From the NCBI GenBank assembly GCA_963576565.1, contig OY755046.1, positions 56,213,471 through 56,277,470 on the forward strand: a stretch of 64,000 bases of DNA. Reading direction: 5' to 3'. The stretch comes from Aspidapion aeneum (taxonomy: Eukaryota > Arthropoda > Insecta > Coleoptera > Brentidae). Below are positions 24,001 to 32,546 of this stretch, piece by piece. The notes under the pieces were generated by a model that was given only the letters and a program-made list of their open reading frames with translations, did no database searches and was not told where the DNA came from. The number at the start of each line of letters is the position of its first letter. Position 1 is the first letter of the stretch. A program made the translations under genes and the position numbers.

Positions 24001-26199
24001 TGTAAATCAAAACTTTCTTCTATATTTACAAAACTTAAAGATATATTTTTACTATAAAAAAATCAATTAGATCTGGAATTTTTCCTGGATCTGTTGGATA
24101 GTATGTGGGCTTACCAGTTGATATCGGCTCACATTGATATTCACTAATAGCTTGCAAATGTTCTTTTCCTTTAGAATTCGTCAGTCTAGATCCCCAGTAG
24201 GTATTTTTTGCATTAAAGTCACCAATTATAAAACGGTTTCCTAATTTTCTGAGAAAATTAAGATATTGATTTTTCTTTAGTAAGTGCCTTGGTGGTATAT
24301 AGACAGCACTAGGGACTGATGAGAGTCGAAAAACAGTAAAAAAGTAAAAGAAAATTATTTTGTAACCATTTTATAATTAGATAGGTTTAGTTTTTTGTTA
24401 CTTGCAATATGATTTAAAAACAAACCATTCTTAAATTATATACTGGGTGTTCCAAGTTAAAAGTCAACCGTGTTCCAAGTTAAAAGTCCACCATATTGCT
24501 AACTTTGTTATTATTAAAAATAGAAAAAATTATTAATTGGCAAACTGGTAGAATTTTTTAAAATTATAATTTTGTTTTTTGAAAAAACTCTAAAACTCAA
24601 TGTTCGATTTTTTTATTTGAGAGCATCTTAAAGAGCATCAAAAATTCTACTAGTTATTTATGAATGTTCCCTTACTGCCATTGACTTAAAGTCATTTCAA
24701 TTTCCTTTCTTTTAATTTTTTTGATAAAATTTCTCAAAAAAAAACTCATTTTAATTACCTCCTATTCACAAAAATGTCAATATTGCAGTGTTCGGCGAAA
24801 AAAGTTAAATTAATATGAATAAGAGTGTCGAATTAACTTAGGAAAAGTATTTATAATCGTGTCCTGAATCTGATATTTATAAAACTGTTGGAATTTTTAT
24901 CATAAATTTTTAAATTATTTGATCATAATATAACGTATAGGTCTCTCTTTATTGATCGTGTAGCAGGCATATTGCCGAGTCATTGGCTGCCTAGTTCTTA
25001 TTGGCTGGGAGTTACCAGACAACCGGTTTATTTACGGACCGTGGCCTACGAGCGCCCTTTTACCAGCGTTTCTATTTTAGCTTCTTCAATGGTAATGTCA
25101 AACGCATGGTGTATCCACTCTTTTTTATTTTGGTTGGTTGTGAAATCCAATCTCTAGTTTTTCTAGAATCTCTGTTTTTAGGTACGATAAGGGCAGATTT
25201 TTCCCAAACGACTCGAGATCAAACTACAACTATATTGGTAGGGATAAAAGCGCAGGTTATAACGTGAATATACCCTTCAACCAACCAAAAATGGGCAACG
25301 CTGACTATGTTCTTACGTGGTTCAAATTGGTTTTACCGTTGGCTTACGCATATAACCCGGAAATTGTTATCATTTCCGCTGGATTTGATGCAGGTGTAAA
25401 TGATCCCCTAGGTCAGTATAACTTCACGCATTGGTTAGTAGAATAATATTAGTTTAAATACTTACTAGGGTAGTTTAAACCCTCTTTGTTATAGCCAGTT
25501 ATACTCGTAGTATAGTTCTGGAAAAATACTATCTTTATATTTTCAGGTCACTACGAACTTTCACCAGAAACATTTGCTCATTTCGTGCAAACTGTCAAAT
25601 CAGTAGCACCTGTCATTTTGGCATTAGAAGGCGGTTACAACTATGAGACTACCGCTCTGTCTATGGCATTATGCACTAAAGCTTTATTAGGTAAATTGCT
25701 TAATTTGAAGTTTAAGTTAAACTAAACTAAACTCCGCTGTTTAGTAGATGTTTTTATCCACTTTCCCTATTGAAGAGGGTACTTGCTTGCTACACAAATT
25801 TCAAGATGGGAAAAAACTGTCCCCGTTACAAACAAAATCGAATTGTTTGAGGATTTTTTTAAAAACGTCCAACAAATACCTGAACAAACCCTTGGAAAAA
25901 AACACCCTGTGTATTACTGGAAGAGAGATCAATGTTTCCTTCTTTTAGGTGATCCGATTCCAATGCCCAAATTTGGTAAAATCAACCCAGAAACAACCCT
26001 AACAATATTCAATGTAGTCCAAGTATTGAAACCGTATTGGCCCTGCCTTGAAGTGAACAAGGTCTTAGGTAACACGATTTACAAGCAAAGTGATCTGGAT
26101 CACTTGAGAGAGGAATTAGAAAAGTTGAATAAGAGTGAATTAGACAAGGAGGTGAACAATTTGATTACTTCCGATTCTAGTATAGAATGGAGTACATAA
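1..26199 (+). CDS. HDAC6: Histone deacetylase 6, tandem catalytic domains (5' incomplete)
   Basis: Class IIb zinc deacetylase; family members deacetylate alpha-tubulin and Hsp90 in the cytoplasm. I join exons 1-33 (tentative), 2459-2640, 4566-4774, 7585-7865, then EITHER 10256-10440 plus 10911-11011 OR 12530-12815, then 14262-14398, 14534-14751, 14843-15192, 21403-21619, 25182-25411, 25547-25690 and 25949-26199 (TAA). All junctions are GT-AG and all phases agree, giving 845 residues in view. Domain 1 shows RPPGHHA and DVHHGQGTQ (7585-7865), SAGYDA (both alternative segments) and LEGGY at the 14262 junction. Domain 2 shows RPPGHHA and DVHHGDGTQ (21403-21619), SAGFDA (25182-25411) and LEGGYN (25547-25690). 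The zinc and catalytic residues of both domains therefore look intact. The frame ends about 60 residues after domain 2, with no ZnF-UBP cysteine/histidine pattern. The N-terminus lies left of the window. Confidence 0.95.
34..616. other. AT-rich intron of HDAC6
   Basis: No gene seen. It holds a C-run at 304-317 and a stretch near 176-320 that weakly resembles a decayed miniature element (a G-run followed by CCCTCC, then a C-run). Confidence 0.5.
617..919. mobile_element. Miniature inverted-repeat element, ~303 bp
   Basis: The ends are an imperfect inverted repeat: aaggggcctacagacacg at left, mirrored by cgtgtctgtaggcccctt at right. The interior carries several copies, in both directions, of a gattagtwcgcg motif. 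The flank is TTAA on the right and TAAA on the left, so a TTAA target duplication (piggyBac type) is possible but not intact. Confidence 0.75.
1559..2095. repeat. Foldback element, arms ~125 bp
   Basis: The sequence from about 1559 (aataatagtcggttcctc) to 1680 is mirrored by 1965-2095 on the other strand, sharing ttgcataaaaggc near the inner end and ataatcggttc at the outer end. No coding content was seen. It lies in the HDAC6 intron before the exon at 2459. Confidence 0.7.
2720..3010. repeat. Interspersed repeat fragment with GTCTGTCTGT motif
   Basis: It contains gtctgtctgtttgt, then a segment like aaaccgattttaataaa, the same arrangement as inside the larger elements at 16727 and 47118 but diverged. 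An imperfect mirror (ttcggcgaaaaaatg versus gataacgccgaaaattt) is at 2763-2800. Confidence 0.4.
3190..3720. other. Unassigned, less AT-rich intronic stretch
   Basis: Unlike its surroundings this stretch is GC-balanced and has short open frames on both strands. I recognise no family. The segment gggcagtgagttcgtatccc is faintly like a tRNA-derived B box, but no matching A box is convincing. Confidence 0.3.
3824..4454 (-). mobile_element. pogo/Tigger-like non-autonomous element, copy 1
   Basis: The right end reads aggtttcactgta, the mirror of the cagtgaaacct start typical of pogo-group elements; the left end is cut just inside the terminus. Repeated aagcggacac motifs sit at both ends. On the minus strand around 3970-4060 it reads MAPSKKLLYLREKMEVV, like the N-terminal helix-turn-helix of CENP-B/pogo transposases, before frame breaks. 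Related copies are at 46023-46852 and 61254-61796. Confidence 0.7.
5212..5288 (-). pseudogene. THAP-domain first-exon remnant, left arm
   Basis: On the minus strand the frame reads LGNNLCKTCALCEKM followed by SGRSKGVPFHR up to a gtaac donor. Cys-x2-Cys followed by a KGVxFHR stretch is the N-terminal signature of THAP zinc fingers. The start codon seen in the other arm is CTG here. Only this exon is present; the Cys-x2-His half of the domain is absent. Confidence 0.6.
5575..5633 (+). pseudogene. THAP-domain first-exon remnant, right arm
   Basis: ATG opens MGSNIRKTCAVCGKGVQFY and the frame stops at a gtaagt donor. It aligns with the left-arm remnant but lacks about five residues between the second cysteine and KGV/GV. 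It could instead be a real first exon of an unlinked gene captured by the element; no continuation is visible downstream. Confidence 0.55.
5966..7584. other. HDAC6 intron, no gene recognised
   Basis: Mostly AT-rich. A GC-balanced block at 7130-7330 is unassigned. The open frame just before 7585 continues upstream of the acceptor, but the splice junction at 7585 gives the conserved DAVANGHFTNGF reading, so the upstream part is not taken as coding. Confidence 0.5.
7866..10255. other. HDAC6 intron, no gene recognised
   Basis: AT-rich, with scattered tacaggg-type ends (near 8427 and 9222) that suggest remnants of Tc1/mariner-like miniature elements without clear partners. A small hairpin around acccgagaa/ttctcgggt lies at 9829-9861. 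Confidence 0.45.
10256..11011 (+). CDS. HDAC6: HDAC6 alternative segment, version A (two exons)
   Basis: Exons 10256-10440 and 10911-11011 encode the stretch of catalytic domain 1 from ESNYTHVGRAKGKG through SAGYDACVG to CLLEG. The acceptor follows a T-rich tract (ttttttag), and the internal intron uses gttagt and ttttgacag. Entry phase is 0 and exit phase is 1. The exonic total is 185+101=286 nt, the same as version B at 12530-12815. By hand count the two proteins agree at about 72 of 95 positions, with the catalytic aspartate of SAGYDA kept in both. A ~280-bp interspersed repeat sits in the internal intron. Confidence 0.9.
10500..10775. repeat. Interspersed repeat, second copy near 43763
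   Basis: The segment cattgacc through tagtttcttttgtatttg to caagggtgtcacattgac matches 43763-44005 in the same order and orientation with moderate divergence. It sits inside the intron of HDAC6 version A. Confidence 0.65.
11342..12063. repeat. Foldback element between the two HDAC6 alternative segments
   Basis: The left arm 11342-11455 (tgtctctaaaaggtctgta ... gctccgtttcagagataca) is mirrored by 11950-12063. The right end reads agagacaccctata, resembling tacagggtgt-type Tc1/mariner ends. No coding content. It occupies much of the spacer between versions A and B. Confidence 0.8.
12530..12815 (+). CDS. HDAC6: HDAC6 alternative segment, version B (single exon)
   Basis: A single open exon, from acceptor gtcttttag to donor gttagt, encodes EGNYTYVGRAQGKG through SAGYDACVG to CLLEG. 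It is colinear with both exons of version A but lacks the intron. It has the same 286-nt length and the same entry phase 0 and exit phase 1. Including A and B together would shift the frame, so a working transcript can carry only one. No stop or splice defect is visible, so it does not look like a pseudo-exon. Differences cluster around the residues after PLNE and after PVAY. Whether both are expressed cannot be told from DNA. Confidence 0.85.
12816..14215. repeat. Short duplicated motifs around gctagatggc in intron
   Basis: Three related ~90-bp blocks (12816-12895, 12899-12990, 14100-14215) share ttagtgcgtg, tatgcccctagatggctaaataat and similar words. Another ~110-bp pair (about 13915-13980 and 14020-14090) shares gaataagtctgcc and ggtgcaa. 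The remaining sequence has short open frames of no recognised family. Confidence 0.5.
15264..16010. repeat. Tandem-like repeat in HDAC6 intron, period ~190-240 bp
   Basis: About four units share tgctagatggcgttcc, aacgaacaacgcttgtag and gtgtaattatttttaatct, starting near 15306, 15500, 15730 and 15970. Fragments of the same unit flank the composite element at 16657-19750, suggesting it landed in this array. Confidence 0.65.
16727..17453. mobile_element. ~730-bp element, copy 1
   Basis: It begins with a palindrome (agctcacacatatac ... gtgtgagct, 16727-16762) and carries another near its right end (17386-17426). In between are a gtctgtctgt run and three ~115-bp internal repeats, each with ggtgggggta and gatatcaaacgaaaggtaat. 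A second copy is at 47118-47838. No protein is encoded. The related site at 19546-19750 is empty. Confidence 0.85.
17496..18070. mobile_element. hAT-like miniature element with 8-bp target duplication
   Basis: The ends are cagtgttgccacttcg and, mirrored, cgaggtggcaacactg. The 8 bases ctcaaagt occur directly on both sides (17488-17495 and 18071-18078). CAGTG-type ends with an 8-bp duplication are characteristic of hAT elements. There is no transposase. The paralogous unfilled site near 19675-19690 supports the insertion. Confidence 0.9.
18146..19545. repeat. Satellite array, ~150-bp unit, about nine units
   Basis: Units repeat ccccaccatactgcaactc, gctttttgttgataaactgtat, ttcaaagtttggccatttt and ccctaaaattcgctaaatga with substitutions and small deletions. 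The same family recurs, more diverged, at 62040-62645 in the NXN gene. Short open frames here are by-products of the repeat. Confidence 0.85.
19842..20510. mobile_element. Foldback element, arms ~330 bp, TA flanked
   Basis: Near-complete inverted repeat: 19842-20180 mirrors 20190-20510. The right end is gggacaccctg followed by TA; the left also abuts TA. A related copy is at 28363-28950. These ends are of Tc1/mariner type; no transposase is present. Confidence 0.85.
20776..21300 (-). pseudogene. Jockey-like reverse transcriptase C-terminal fragment
   Basis: On the minus strand 21260-21130 reads FLGFQLDHKLTWEPHIEYLSK-type sequence. After a break, 21096-20776 reads through HDYGTRTATIIRLPFTRLEH and KLPKEIRALKLNEFK to a stop. 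Both are typical of the end of the reverse transcriptase ORF in insect non-LTR elements. The endonuclease and palm are missing, so this is a 5'-truncated copy. It ends about 100 bp before the HDAC6 exon at 21403. Confidence 0.8.
22257..22392. mobile_element. 136-bp palindromic element, TA flanked
   Basis: The ends ccctgtttccaccaatgcat and the exact mirror are flanked by TA on both sides. The interior holds mirrored aaaaaacgca blocks. Left-half relatives occur twice at 54003-54425. Confidence 0.9.
22824..24310 (-). mobile_element. Jockey-like retrotransposon, 5'-truncated with internal deletion
   Basis: A perfect 10-bp direct repeat, agggactgat, flanks it (22814-22823 and 24311-24320). The minus-strand copy ends in a poly-A tract next to the left repeat. 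Reading minus: endonuclease C-terminal part near 24310-24060 (RFIIGDFNAKNTYWGSR), linker region 23879-23379 (RKLRRKWQQSRDPRDKTN), then the far C-terminus 23370-23040 (LKPVWTYGIQLWGCA). The reverse transcriptase palm, including any YADD-type motif, is missing between 23400 and 23370, so the copy is dead. Confidence 0.9.
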
Positions 26200-26600
26200 C
26201 AGTTGGTACAAAATCAACACAATTCACTTGACAAAATGTCATTTTTAACAGACTCTTGCGTTAATACGGTGGGTAGTTAAACTGTAACTTAATCTAAATT
26301 GTGGTTAAACTATTGCACTTTTTGATAACTCAATTGAATGTGTTTCTTCCAATTTTAATAATTAATAATTTACTCTTCTTAACTGATCATTTTTGCAAAC
26401 AAAAATTAGATTTTCCGCTTTTAAATTGGCTTTTTATTAAAAAATCATAATTTTTTTGAGAAAATGTGTGGAGTGGAAATCTAAAGAACGTGGAGGAACC
26501 TAAAAAACTCTCGCCGAGAAACATGCCCCTCGAAGCGGTATCGATATGTAGATTTAAGTTCTAATTATTTTTAAATTAAACCAAAATTTTTATCTTGTAT
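26200..26600. other. HDAC6 3' flank
   Basis: AT-rich sequence after the stop codon. It probably includes the 3' UTR; no clear AATAAA was fixed on. No ZnF-UBP-like frame was seen here or further downstream. Confidence 0.5.
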
Positions 26601-26601
26601 T

Positions 26602-26898
26602 CAGGCGCGGCCCGTGCCGCAGGCGAGGTAAGGCGGTACATTATAAACACCAGTATACAAGTTATTCTCTCTTAAAACTGGTGGCGTCCTGGAACTTTTA
26701 GAGCATGATACGTCAGGTGAAACAGAAAAACGATATTATAAATAAAACTTTTCGCCTACAAATATGTTGCTGATCTCTTTCAACTGGTGTAACAGGCTCT
26801 AGGTGTTCGTTGACGCAACCAGTTTTAAAAGAGAATAACTTGTATACTGGTGTTTATAATGTACCGCCTCACCTCGCCTGCGGCACGAGCCGCGCCTG
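26602..26898. mobile_element. ~297-bp miniature element, hAT-like
   Basis: Long inverted ends: caggcgcggcccgtgccgca and its near mirror, continuing for over 90 bp through gtacattataaacacc and ataacttgtatac. The 8-mer tcttgtat stands at 26593-26600 and 26899-26906, with one extra T at the left boundary. An 8-bp duplication fits hAT. Confidence 0.85.
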
Positions 26899-27035
26899 TC
26901 TTGTATACAATTTTTAAAAGAAAAATTTAGTCAATTTATTTCAGTTATTAATTTCGGTTTTATTTATAGCCCAGAATTCACCTGGAAAAAAACTAGGTGC
27001 AAGGATTTTTGTATAATTATTTTTTAGCATCTGGG

Positions 27036-27605
27036 ACACACTCCACATATTCTCCGCCAAAATCGTCCCTGAGCTTCGCTAGATATAGGGCCCCAAATGC
27101 CAAAATCAATTTTTTGCGATTTTCTCGAAAATAAAAACTTTTTCAAAAAAAGTCAAGAGAGAAAAAATACGTAAAATCATTGGGTCTATACTACAAAATT
27201 AAGAAAAATACCTAAACTCACATTTTAAAAAATATATTTAAAGAAATTAATTTTTTTCTCTCTGTAGGTAACTTGTTTTAAAATGTTAATACCTTATAAT
27301 ATTAAACTTGATTCCCACTTGTATCAAACACCATTTACTAACATTTAGTTTTTTAACGTTAAACAAATTTAAGTAACGGCATCGAAAAAATAACTTGTTA
27401 TTTCTTCGATGGTAAGGGTTAGACCAATGGTCAATAATAGCCGGACCGCCAATGGGACTTGGAAAAAAATATTTTACATTATAGGCCGAATGATTTCGCG
27501 TATTTTTTCTCTCTTCACTTCGCAAAAAACTGATTTTTAGAACCTTTGGGCCTTATATCTAGCGAAGCTAAAGAAGGATTTTGGCAGAGAATGTGTGGGG
27601 CTGTG
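27036..27605. repeat. Foldback element, arms ~70 bp
   Basis: 27036-27105 (cacactccacatattct, ccaaaatc, agcttcgctagatata) is mirrored at 27537-27605. The loop has no recognised coding sequence. Confidence 0.75.
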
Positions 27606-28362
27606 CTGTTTTAAAGCTAAGTAGTTTAGATCGAAGGTTCGCCGGTTCGGTTGGTCTATAACTTTTTTGAAAATGAAATGAAAATTTCTTTTTGCGTGGT
27701 GTAAATTTATTTTTATAGTTTTTTTTTGTATAAAGAATCCAACTGTCACTTTTGTTTTTTGAGATATTGCATAAAAGTTGGAATTTTTTCAATGAAATTA
27801 CCCTTTTCCATTTTTATATTATATATTATTTTTGGTTAGTCTAATTTGATTGTTTATAAATATTTTAAACCCAGTAAGAAAAATAAAATATAACATAAAG
27901 ACAAACAACATAGAAAAATACAAAAAATATAAAGATATAAAAGGGTCATTCCATAGAAACTAAAAATAGAAAGTTAAATTTAATTTGAAAGTGGGATTTT
28001 TATTTAAAAAAAGATATAAAAACCAATTTACACCTAGAAACGCCTGAAACGATTTTAGGACAGCCTGTGGATATTTAAAAAAAAACTGCATATCTGCGAT
28101 ATTTTCAGGTATATTTCTAGGCGTGGGTAGTACCCAGGCAGCTCAAAGATATCACGTTTAATACATTTGTTCTTCAGTTCTTCACTCTACACATTTTCTC
28201 ATTAAATTATTTATGAACAAAAGGCCAATTAGAAGAAAAAGATATTGTTTTTTGAAAGCAAAACTTTTTTACCATTTTATAAGAGGTGAGATAGATGAGA
28301 AACCAGTTCTGCACAGCGCGTTTACGAAGTTGTGGACACGAGACGCATTTATACTATAAATA

Positions 28363-28950
28363 CAGGGTGTTTTCTGAACATCGAAACAAAGGCCTTTTTG
28401 TGTATTTAGAGTGCTAATTTGGAGAAACGCTCGGACACTTTTTGGCTATCTTGAAATTTTTGTAGCACGAACTCCCTTCGAGGGGTATACTTTACCCCTA
28501 TATTTTGAATAGGGACAGTGGGTCTAGTGATACCTTGTTTTGAAGGCATTTTGAATGTCCTTACAACATGTAAAAATTTCAAAAATCTATCCATTAGTTT
28601 TTGAGATAATTGCCTTCAAATTTAACATGGACTAAAAAATTTAATTAGAATTTTATATTTTTTGGATTTAAATTTTATTTTATCATTCCATATTAAATTT
28701 GAAAGCAAATATCTCAAAAACTAATCGATGGATTTTCGAAATTTTTACAAGGTTGTAAAGATATTCAAGAGAGCTTCAAAACAAGGTATCATTAGACCCA
28801 CTTTCCCTATTCAAAATATAGGGGTAAAATGTACCCTTCGAAGGTGGTTCGTGCTACAAAAATTTCAAGATAGCAAAAAAGTGTCCCCCTCCAAATTGGC
28901 ACTCTAAATACCCAAAAAAGGCTCTGATTGGATGTTCGTGAAACACCCGA
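28363..28950. mobile_element. Foldback element related to 19842-20510
   Basis: The left end tacagggtgttttctgaaca is mirrored by tgttcgtgaaacacccgata. Long arms share ttgaggggtatactttacc-type and gtgggtctagtgatacc words with the copy at 19842. No coding capacity. Confidence 0.85.
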
Positions 28951-30000
28951 TATAGAGAAAATACTTTGCTTAAACAATATTTTGCCAAATAATATTAACT
29001 TAAGATAAAAGACTAATTAGACTGATAATAATATTAATAAGGGTCATTCCAAAAATAAAAAATACTCTGTAATATTTTATTAAGCATTTTGTCTTAAATA
29101 TTTTAACATGTTTTTATTATTTTAACAAGACTGTTTAACATTTATTTAAATTATATTTATATATTATATTATATATTATATTTAAGTCCTCCCTAAAATT
29201 ATGACTACAAAGCTAGTGATTAAAAAAAAAGTGGATCTCCTGCAAATAAATACCTTGCGGAAGGGAAAAAATTAATAGCACAGCCACCTGCAGGAATTTT
29301 TCCTATAGAGGAATAGACTCGATGCCAGTTATTAGGACGAAGTGGAATGAAACTAGACTTTCTATCAAAAAAAGTTAAATATAAAAGTTTCTGAGAAAAC
29401 TTTTTGTTATTTTAATTTTAAGCCTAAAAAGAGCAAACAAGCTGCCCAAACTTGGGCAGGAAATCAATTTCTTTTAATTGCTTACATTTGCACTCTTTAC
29501 TTTAAGGAGGCATTATAGTAATTGAACATTTGTTTTCAATATTATTTTGTAATATTTTATAAAAATCATAAAAAAATACATTTTTTTAAACATAAACATA
29601 CTGGCAGTTTTTAAAGCTTTGTAAAATATTGCTTATTTACTTAACCTTGACATAAAACTTTAGGGAACATTCATAAATACTGTAACAAAAAAATCAGGAT
29701 TTTTGATCCCCCCTTTCCCCTTTGTAACGCATTTTCAAGAAAAAACACATTAAAAAAACACTGACTTTTATATACATAATTTAAGAATGTTCCCTTAGTG
29801 TTTTTGTTTTTTTTTTACAATTTATTTACGAATGTCAAGCCTTAGTTAGGTAAAGGAACTTTAATTAACCTAAATATGACAGTAGAACTCCCATATTTAT
29901 AATTTCAAATATAAATCCAGAGCTAACAACCGAAAATATTCCCAAGTGCTTGACTAAGGCATCTTTTACAGTGGGTTTTCTGCACATAAATAAATATTTC
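28951..30000. other. Intergenic, no gene recognised
   Basis: AT-rich spacer between HDAC6 and MTFP1. Contains two similar phrases (attatgaatgttccctta-like near 29670 and 29785) and no supported frame. Confidence 0.45.
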
Positions 30001-30002
30001 TA

Positions 30003-30385
30003 TGTATTTATATTAAGGACACTCATTGTAAAGACAAGCTTTATTGAAAGAGAAGCCTGACAATGATTTTCTATTTTTTGGTTATTATTTTTGACATGTT
30101 TTCGTCGGTTTTGCATTGGCGGCTCGGTTTTATTTCAAAGATGTTCGTTTTACACAGTCTGAAACTACCTATATAAATGTATGCATTTAGAAATAGTTAT
30201 GCTGCAACAAAGTATCTTGAAACTTTATTATTATTTAATAGATCATTAGACTGTGTTAAAACCACATTTTTAAAATAAGAACGAGTCGTCAATGCGAAAC
30301 CGAGGAAAACCTGTTAAGGATTATAACCCAAAAACAGAAAATCAAAGGCAGGCTTGCTTTACGATGAGTGATCTTAATGTGTATG
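30003..30385. repeat. Foldback element, arms ~120 bp
   Basis: 30003-30130 (actcattgtaaagacaagc, tgattttctattttttgg, tcggttttgcattgg) is mirrored by 30265-30385. It ends about 40 bp from the MTFP1 stop codon, so it may lie in that gene's 3' UTR. Confidence 0.75.
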
Positions 30386-30427
30386 GGTTCCGACCACTCT
30401 CTATAAGACACTACATAAAAATAGAAT

Positions 30428-31534
30428 TTAAGTAGGTCTATACTTTCTAATAGACTCATCTAGTAACAAATCAGTAAATTTATCAATTGGTTTTATAATA
30501 AATGGGATAGCCAACAACCCTATCGCTGTTACAGCCCATTTTTGTCTACTTTTTGGTAATTTGTCTGATTTTTTTAATGCATAGCTTGCAAACGCACATA
30601 GACGATTTATAGTAAGACCTGGAAAGGCAACTGATGCTAAAAACTGCCATATTAAGGTGTCTGTAGTAGTGTAGGCCACCCTTTTGAGGTGGTTGGGTTC
30701 ATTTTTGTTGTGCTGGAACAAGATAAATAATATTTTAAGAATGAAAATGATTGTAGTGAGAACTTTAATAAAAACGCACCCAACATTGACAGATAAAATG
30801 AGGCATATTTGCCAAGCTTGGTTAAGTAATACTAAAAATTTACCTTACAATAATTTAATTTACCCTAAGCCAACTTAGACTAAATTTAGAAGAGATTTTC
30901 TTGATTTTCAGTTTTTCACTTGCATTTTATGTACAGCCAATAATTTGTGCCTTTTTTTTAACCATTTTAAGTATAAAAAAACAAAAAATACTTTGTTGTT
31001 GTTTTGATGTATTATTTGGGTTTTTTTGTGTTTTTTAGAACCATTTTAAGCAATTCAACTTTAAAAAGCCATTGGTTTAATCCAAAAATACTTTCAAGGT
31101 GTTTTGTTACAAAATTAGTGTTAAAAATTTAATTTTCATTTTTATTTGGCTGTATATAAACAGCAAAATATTATTTCTTATATCTTATATATCTATATAA
31201 ACCCAGCATAATAAGTAGTGAACTTTATATACCTTATAAGATTCCACACTCTTGTGACTGGTGTCTGCCAAAACATAAATTGTGGCAATTCCATAAGTCA
31301 CATTTACCCATTTTGCACCAATGATGGATCGAAATGCCTCACCTACTTCATTGGCATAACCTGTAATAAGAATAGGCGAAAGTCTGAATATAAACCTAGC
31401 TTTAGTTAAACAAACCAACAAACTAAAGACTCAATTGTTTGTTACTAATTTCCTTTATTCTTACCTAAATACCTTACAGGAGTATCTCTAAACAAATCTA
31501 CAACTTGTTCTTCACTAATTTTATTTTCTTCCAT
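30428..31534 (-). CDS. MTFP1: Mitochondrial fission process protein 1
   Basis: Inner-mitochondrial-membrane protein; MTFP1/MTP18 homologues promote mitochondrial fission. Three exons: 31465-31534 (ATG, MEENKISEEQVVDLFRDTP), 31233-31360 and 30428-30712 (TAA). Phases are 1 then 0, and the total is 483 nt, 160 aa; the human protein is 166 aa. Recognised by RYLGYANEVGEAFRS across the first junction, the YGIATIYVLAD segment, and DTLIWQFLASVAFPGLTINR with the following AIGLLAIPFIIKPIDK, all in family order and containing the expected hydrophobic segments. It lies on the same strand as CDC45 and downstream of it, separated by a tRNA gene and two miniature elements. All splice sites are GT-AG and no defects are visible. 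Confidence 0.95.
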
Positions 31535-31947
31535 TTTAAAACTGTTTTTTTTAAGATTTGAATTTTTTACTGATTTTTATTTATTGCAAAAAGTGGGGTT
31601 ATGTCCTTTGTTTGTTTTGATTATGTAATATAATCTGGCCGCAGTAACATTGTCCATATAAATAAAAAAAATCCGGGTTTAGGAAACAATTTAACCAAAT
31701 ATATGATACCTTTTACAGAAAATTCTTTACAAAAGAATAAAAAATTGTATTCATTTACATAAATAGAATCTTTTAAAATTGTGAGGTTTAGGACGATATT
31801 AAACTTGCCGATTATACGGACTCGCGTCTCAACTGAGTGCATTCCCGTCTCTTTTTAACATGCTTTGTTAGACGAAGAAGCCACACATTAACGGATTTCG
31901 TGCAGCCAATCTTGTTTAGGTTGTGTATGTAGAGAACGTATTACATC

Positions 31948-32019
31948 GGCCTGTTGGTCTAGGGGTATGATTCTCGCTTCGGGTGCGAGAGGTCCCGGGT
32001 TCAAATCCCGGACAGGCCC
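31948..32019 (+). tRNA. tRNA-Pro (CGG)
   Basis: 72-nt cloverleaf. Acceptor GGCCTGT pairs with ACAGGCC, the anticodon stem is CTCGC/GCGAG with loop TTCGGGT (anticodon CGG), and the T arm is CCCGG-GTTCAAAT-CCCGG. Both internal promoter boxes are present (TGGTCTAGGGG and GGTTCAAATCC). No intron. Confidence 0.96.
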
Positions 32020-32027
32020 GGTAAAAC

Positions 32028-32034
32028 TTTTTTT
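32028..32034 (+). terminator. RNA polymerase III T-run after tRNA-Pro
   Basis: Seven consecutive T, nine bases past the tRNA 3' end, the usual Pol III stop. Confidence 0.8.
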
Positions 32035-32196
32035 ATATTTTCCACCTTTCAAAATTGATTGAATTATTCTGTAATAATCACAGTATACCAGCACATTAAT
32101 ATCTTGTAAACTAATTGGTAAATCATATAATTGTTAATGATATAGGGGAAAGTGAGGCAGCTTGAAATAAAAATAATTTTTTTAATACTGATCATT

Positions 32197-32546
32197 AGGG
32201 TTGCCGGATGCCACGATTTAGGCGTGATTTTCACTTGGTGCCACGCTAAAGTACCCAATTGCCACGCTTTTAAATTTAGAGGAGATCGAGGAGAACGCAA
32301 GAATATGAGTCATAGGTACCTAGAACTTTTAGGGTAGGCAGAGAGGAACCTCGGAGCAAACATCCATAGCTATTTGTTTCTAATAACGTGTTGAAATAAC
32401 AAAACTTAAGATAACAGTTAAAAAATTTAGAAAAGATTTTTATTTATTGTTTTTCGAAAATTATTTCTTATTGACCTTTCAAAAAACATTATTATAAGGG
32501 ATCCCCTGTTTGCTACGCTTTTCCCTTCTGAAAATCTGGCAACCCT
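32197..32546. mobile_element. Miniature inverted-repeat element, ~350 bp
   Basis: agggttgccgga at left mirrors tctggcaaccct at right. The interior has repeated ccacg words (gccacgattt, gccacgctaa, gccacgcttt). No clear target duplication and no protein. Confidence 0.55.

Larger units (their letters stand above)
22030..25065. repeat. Inverted repeat pair bracketing 2.9 kb of HDAC6 intron
   Basis: Positions 22049-22082 (cacggtccttaaataaaccg...) and 25010-25043 are inverted copies, about 33 of 34 bases matching. The adjoining 9-mer gcctacgag keeps the same orientation on both sides. The interval contains a miniature element and a Jockey-like insertion. These may be the ends of one large element or two solo copies. 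Confidence 0.55.

Noticed and set aside
32064..32337. Overlapping small frames on both strands after tRNA-Pro
   Set aside because: They lie across a miniature element, and neither strand shows a domain or splice context.
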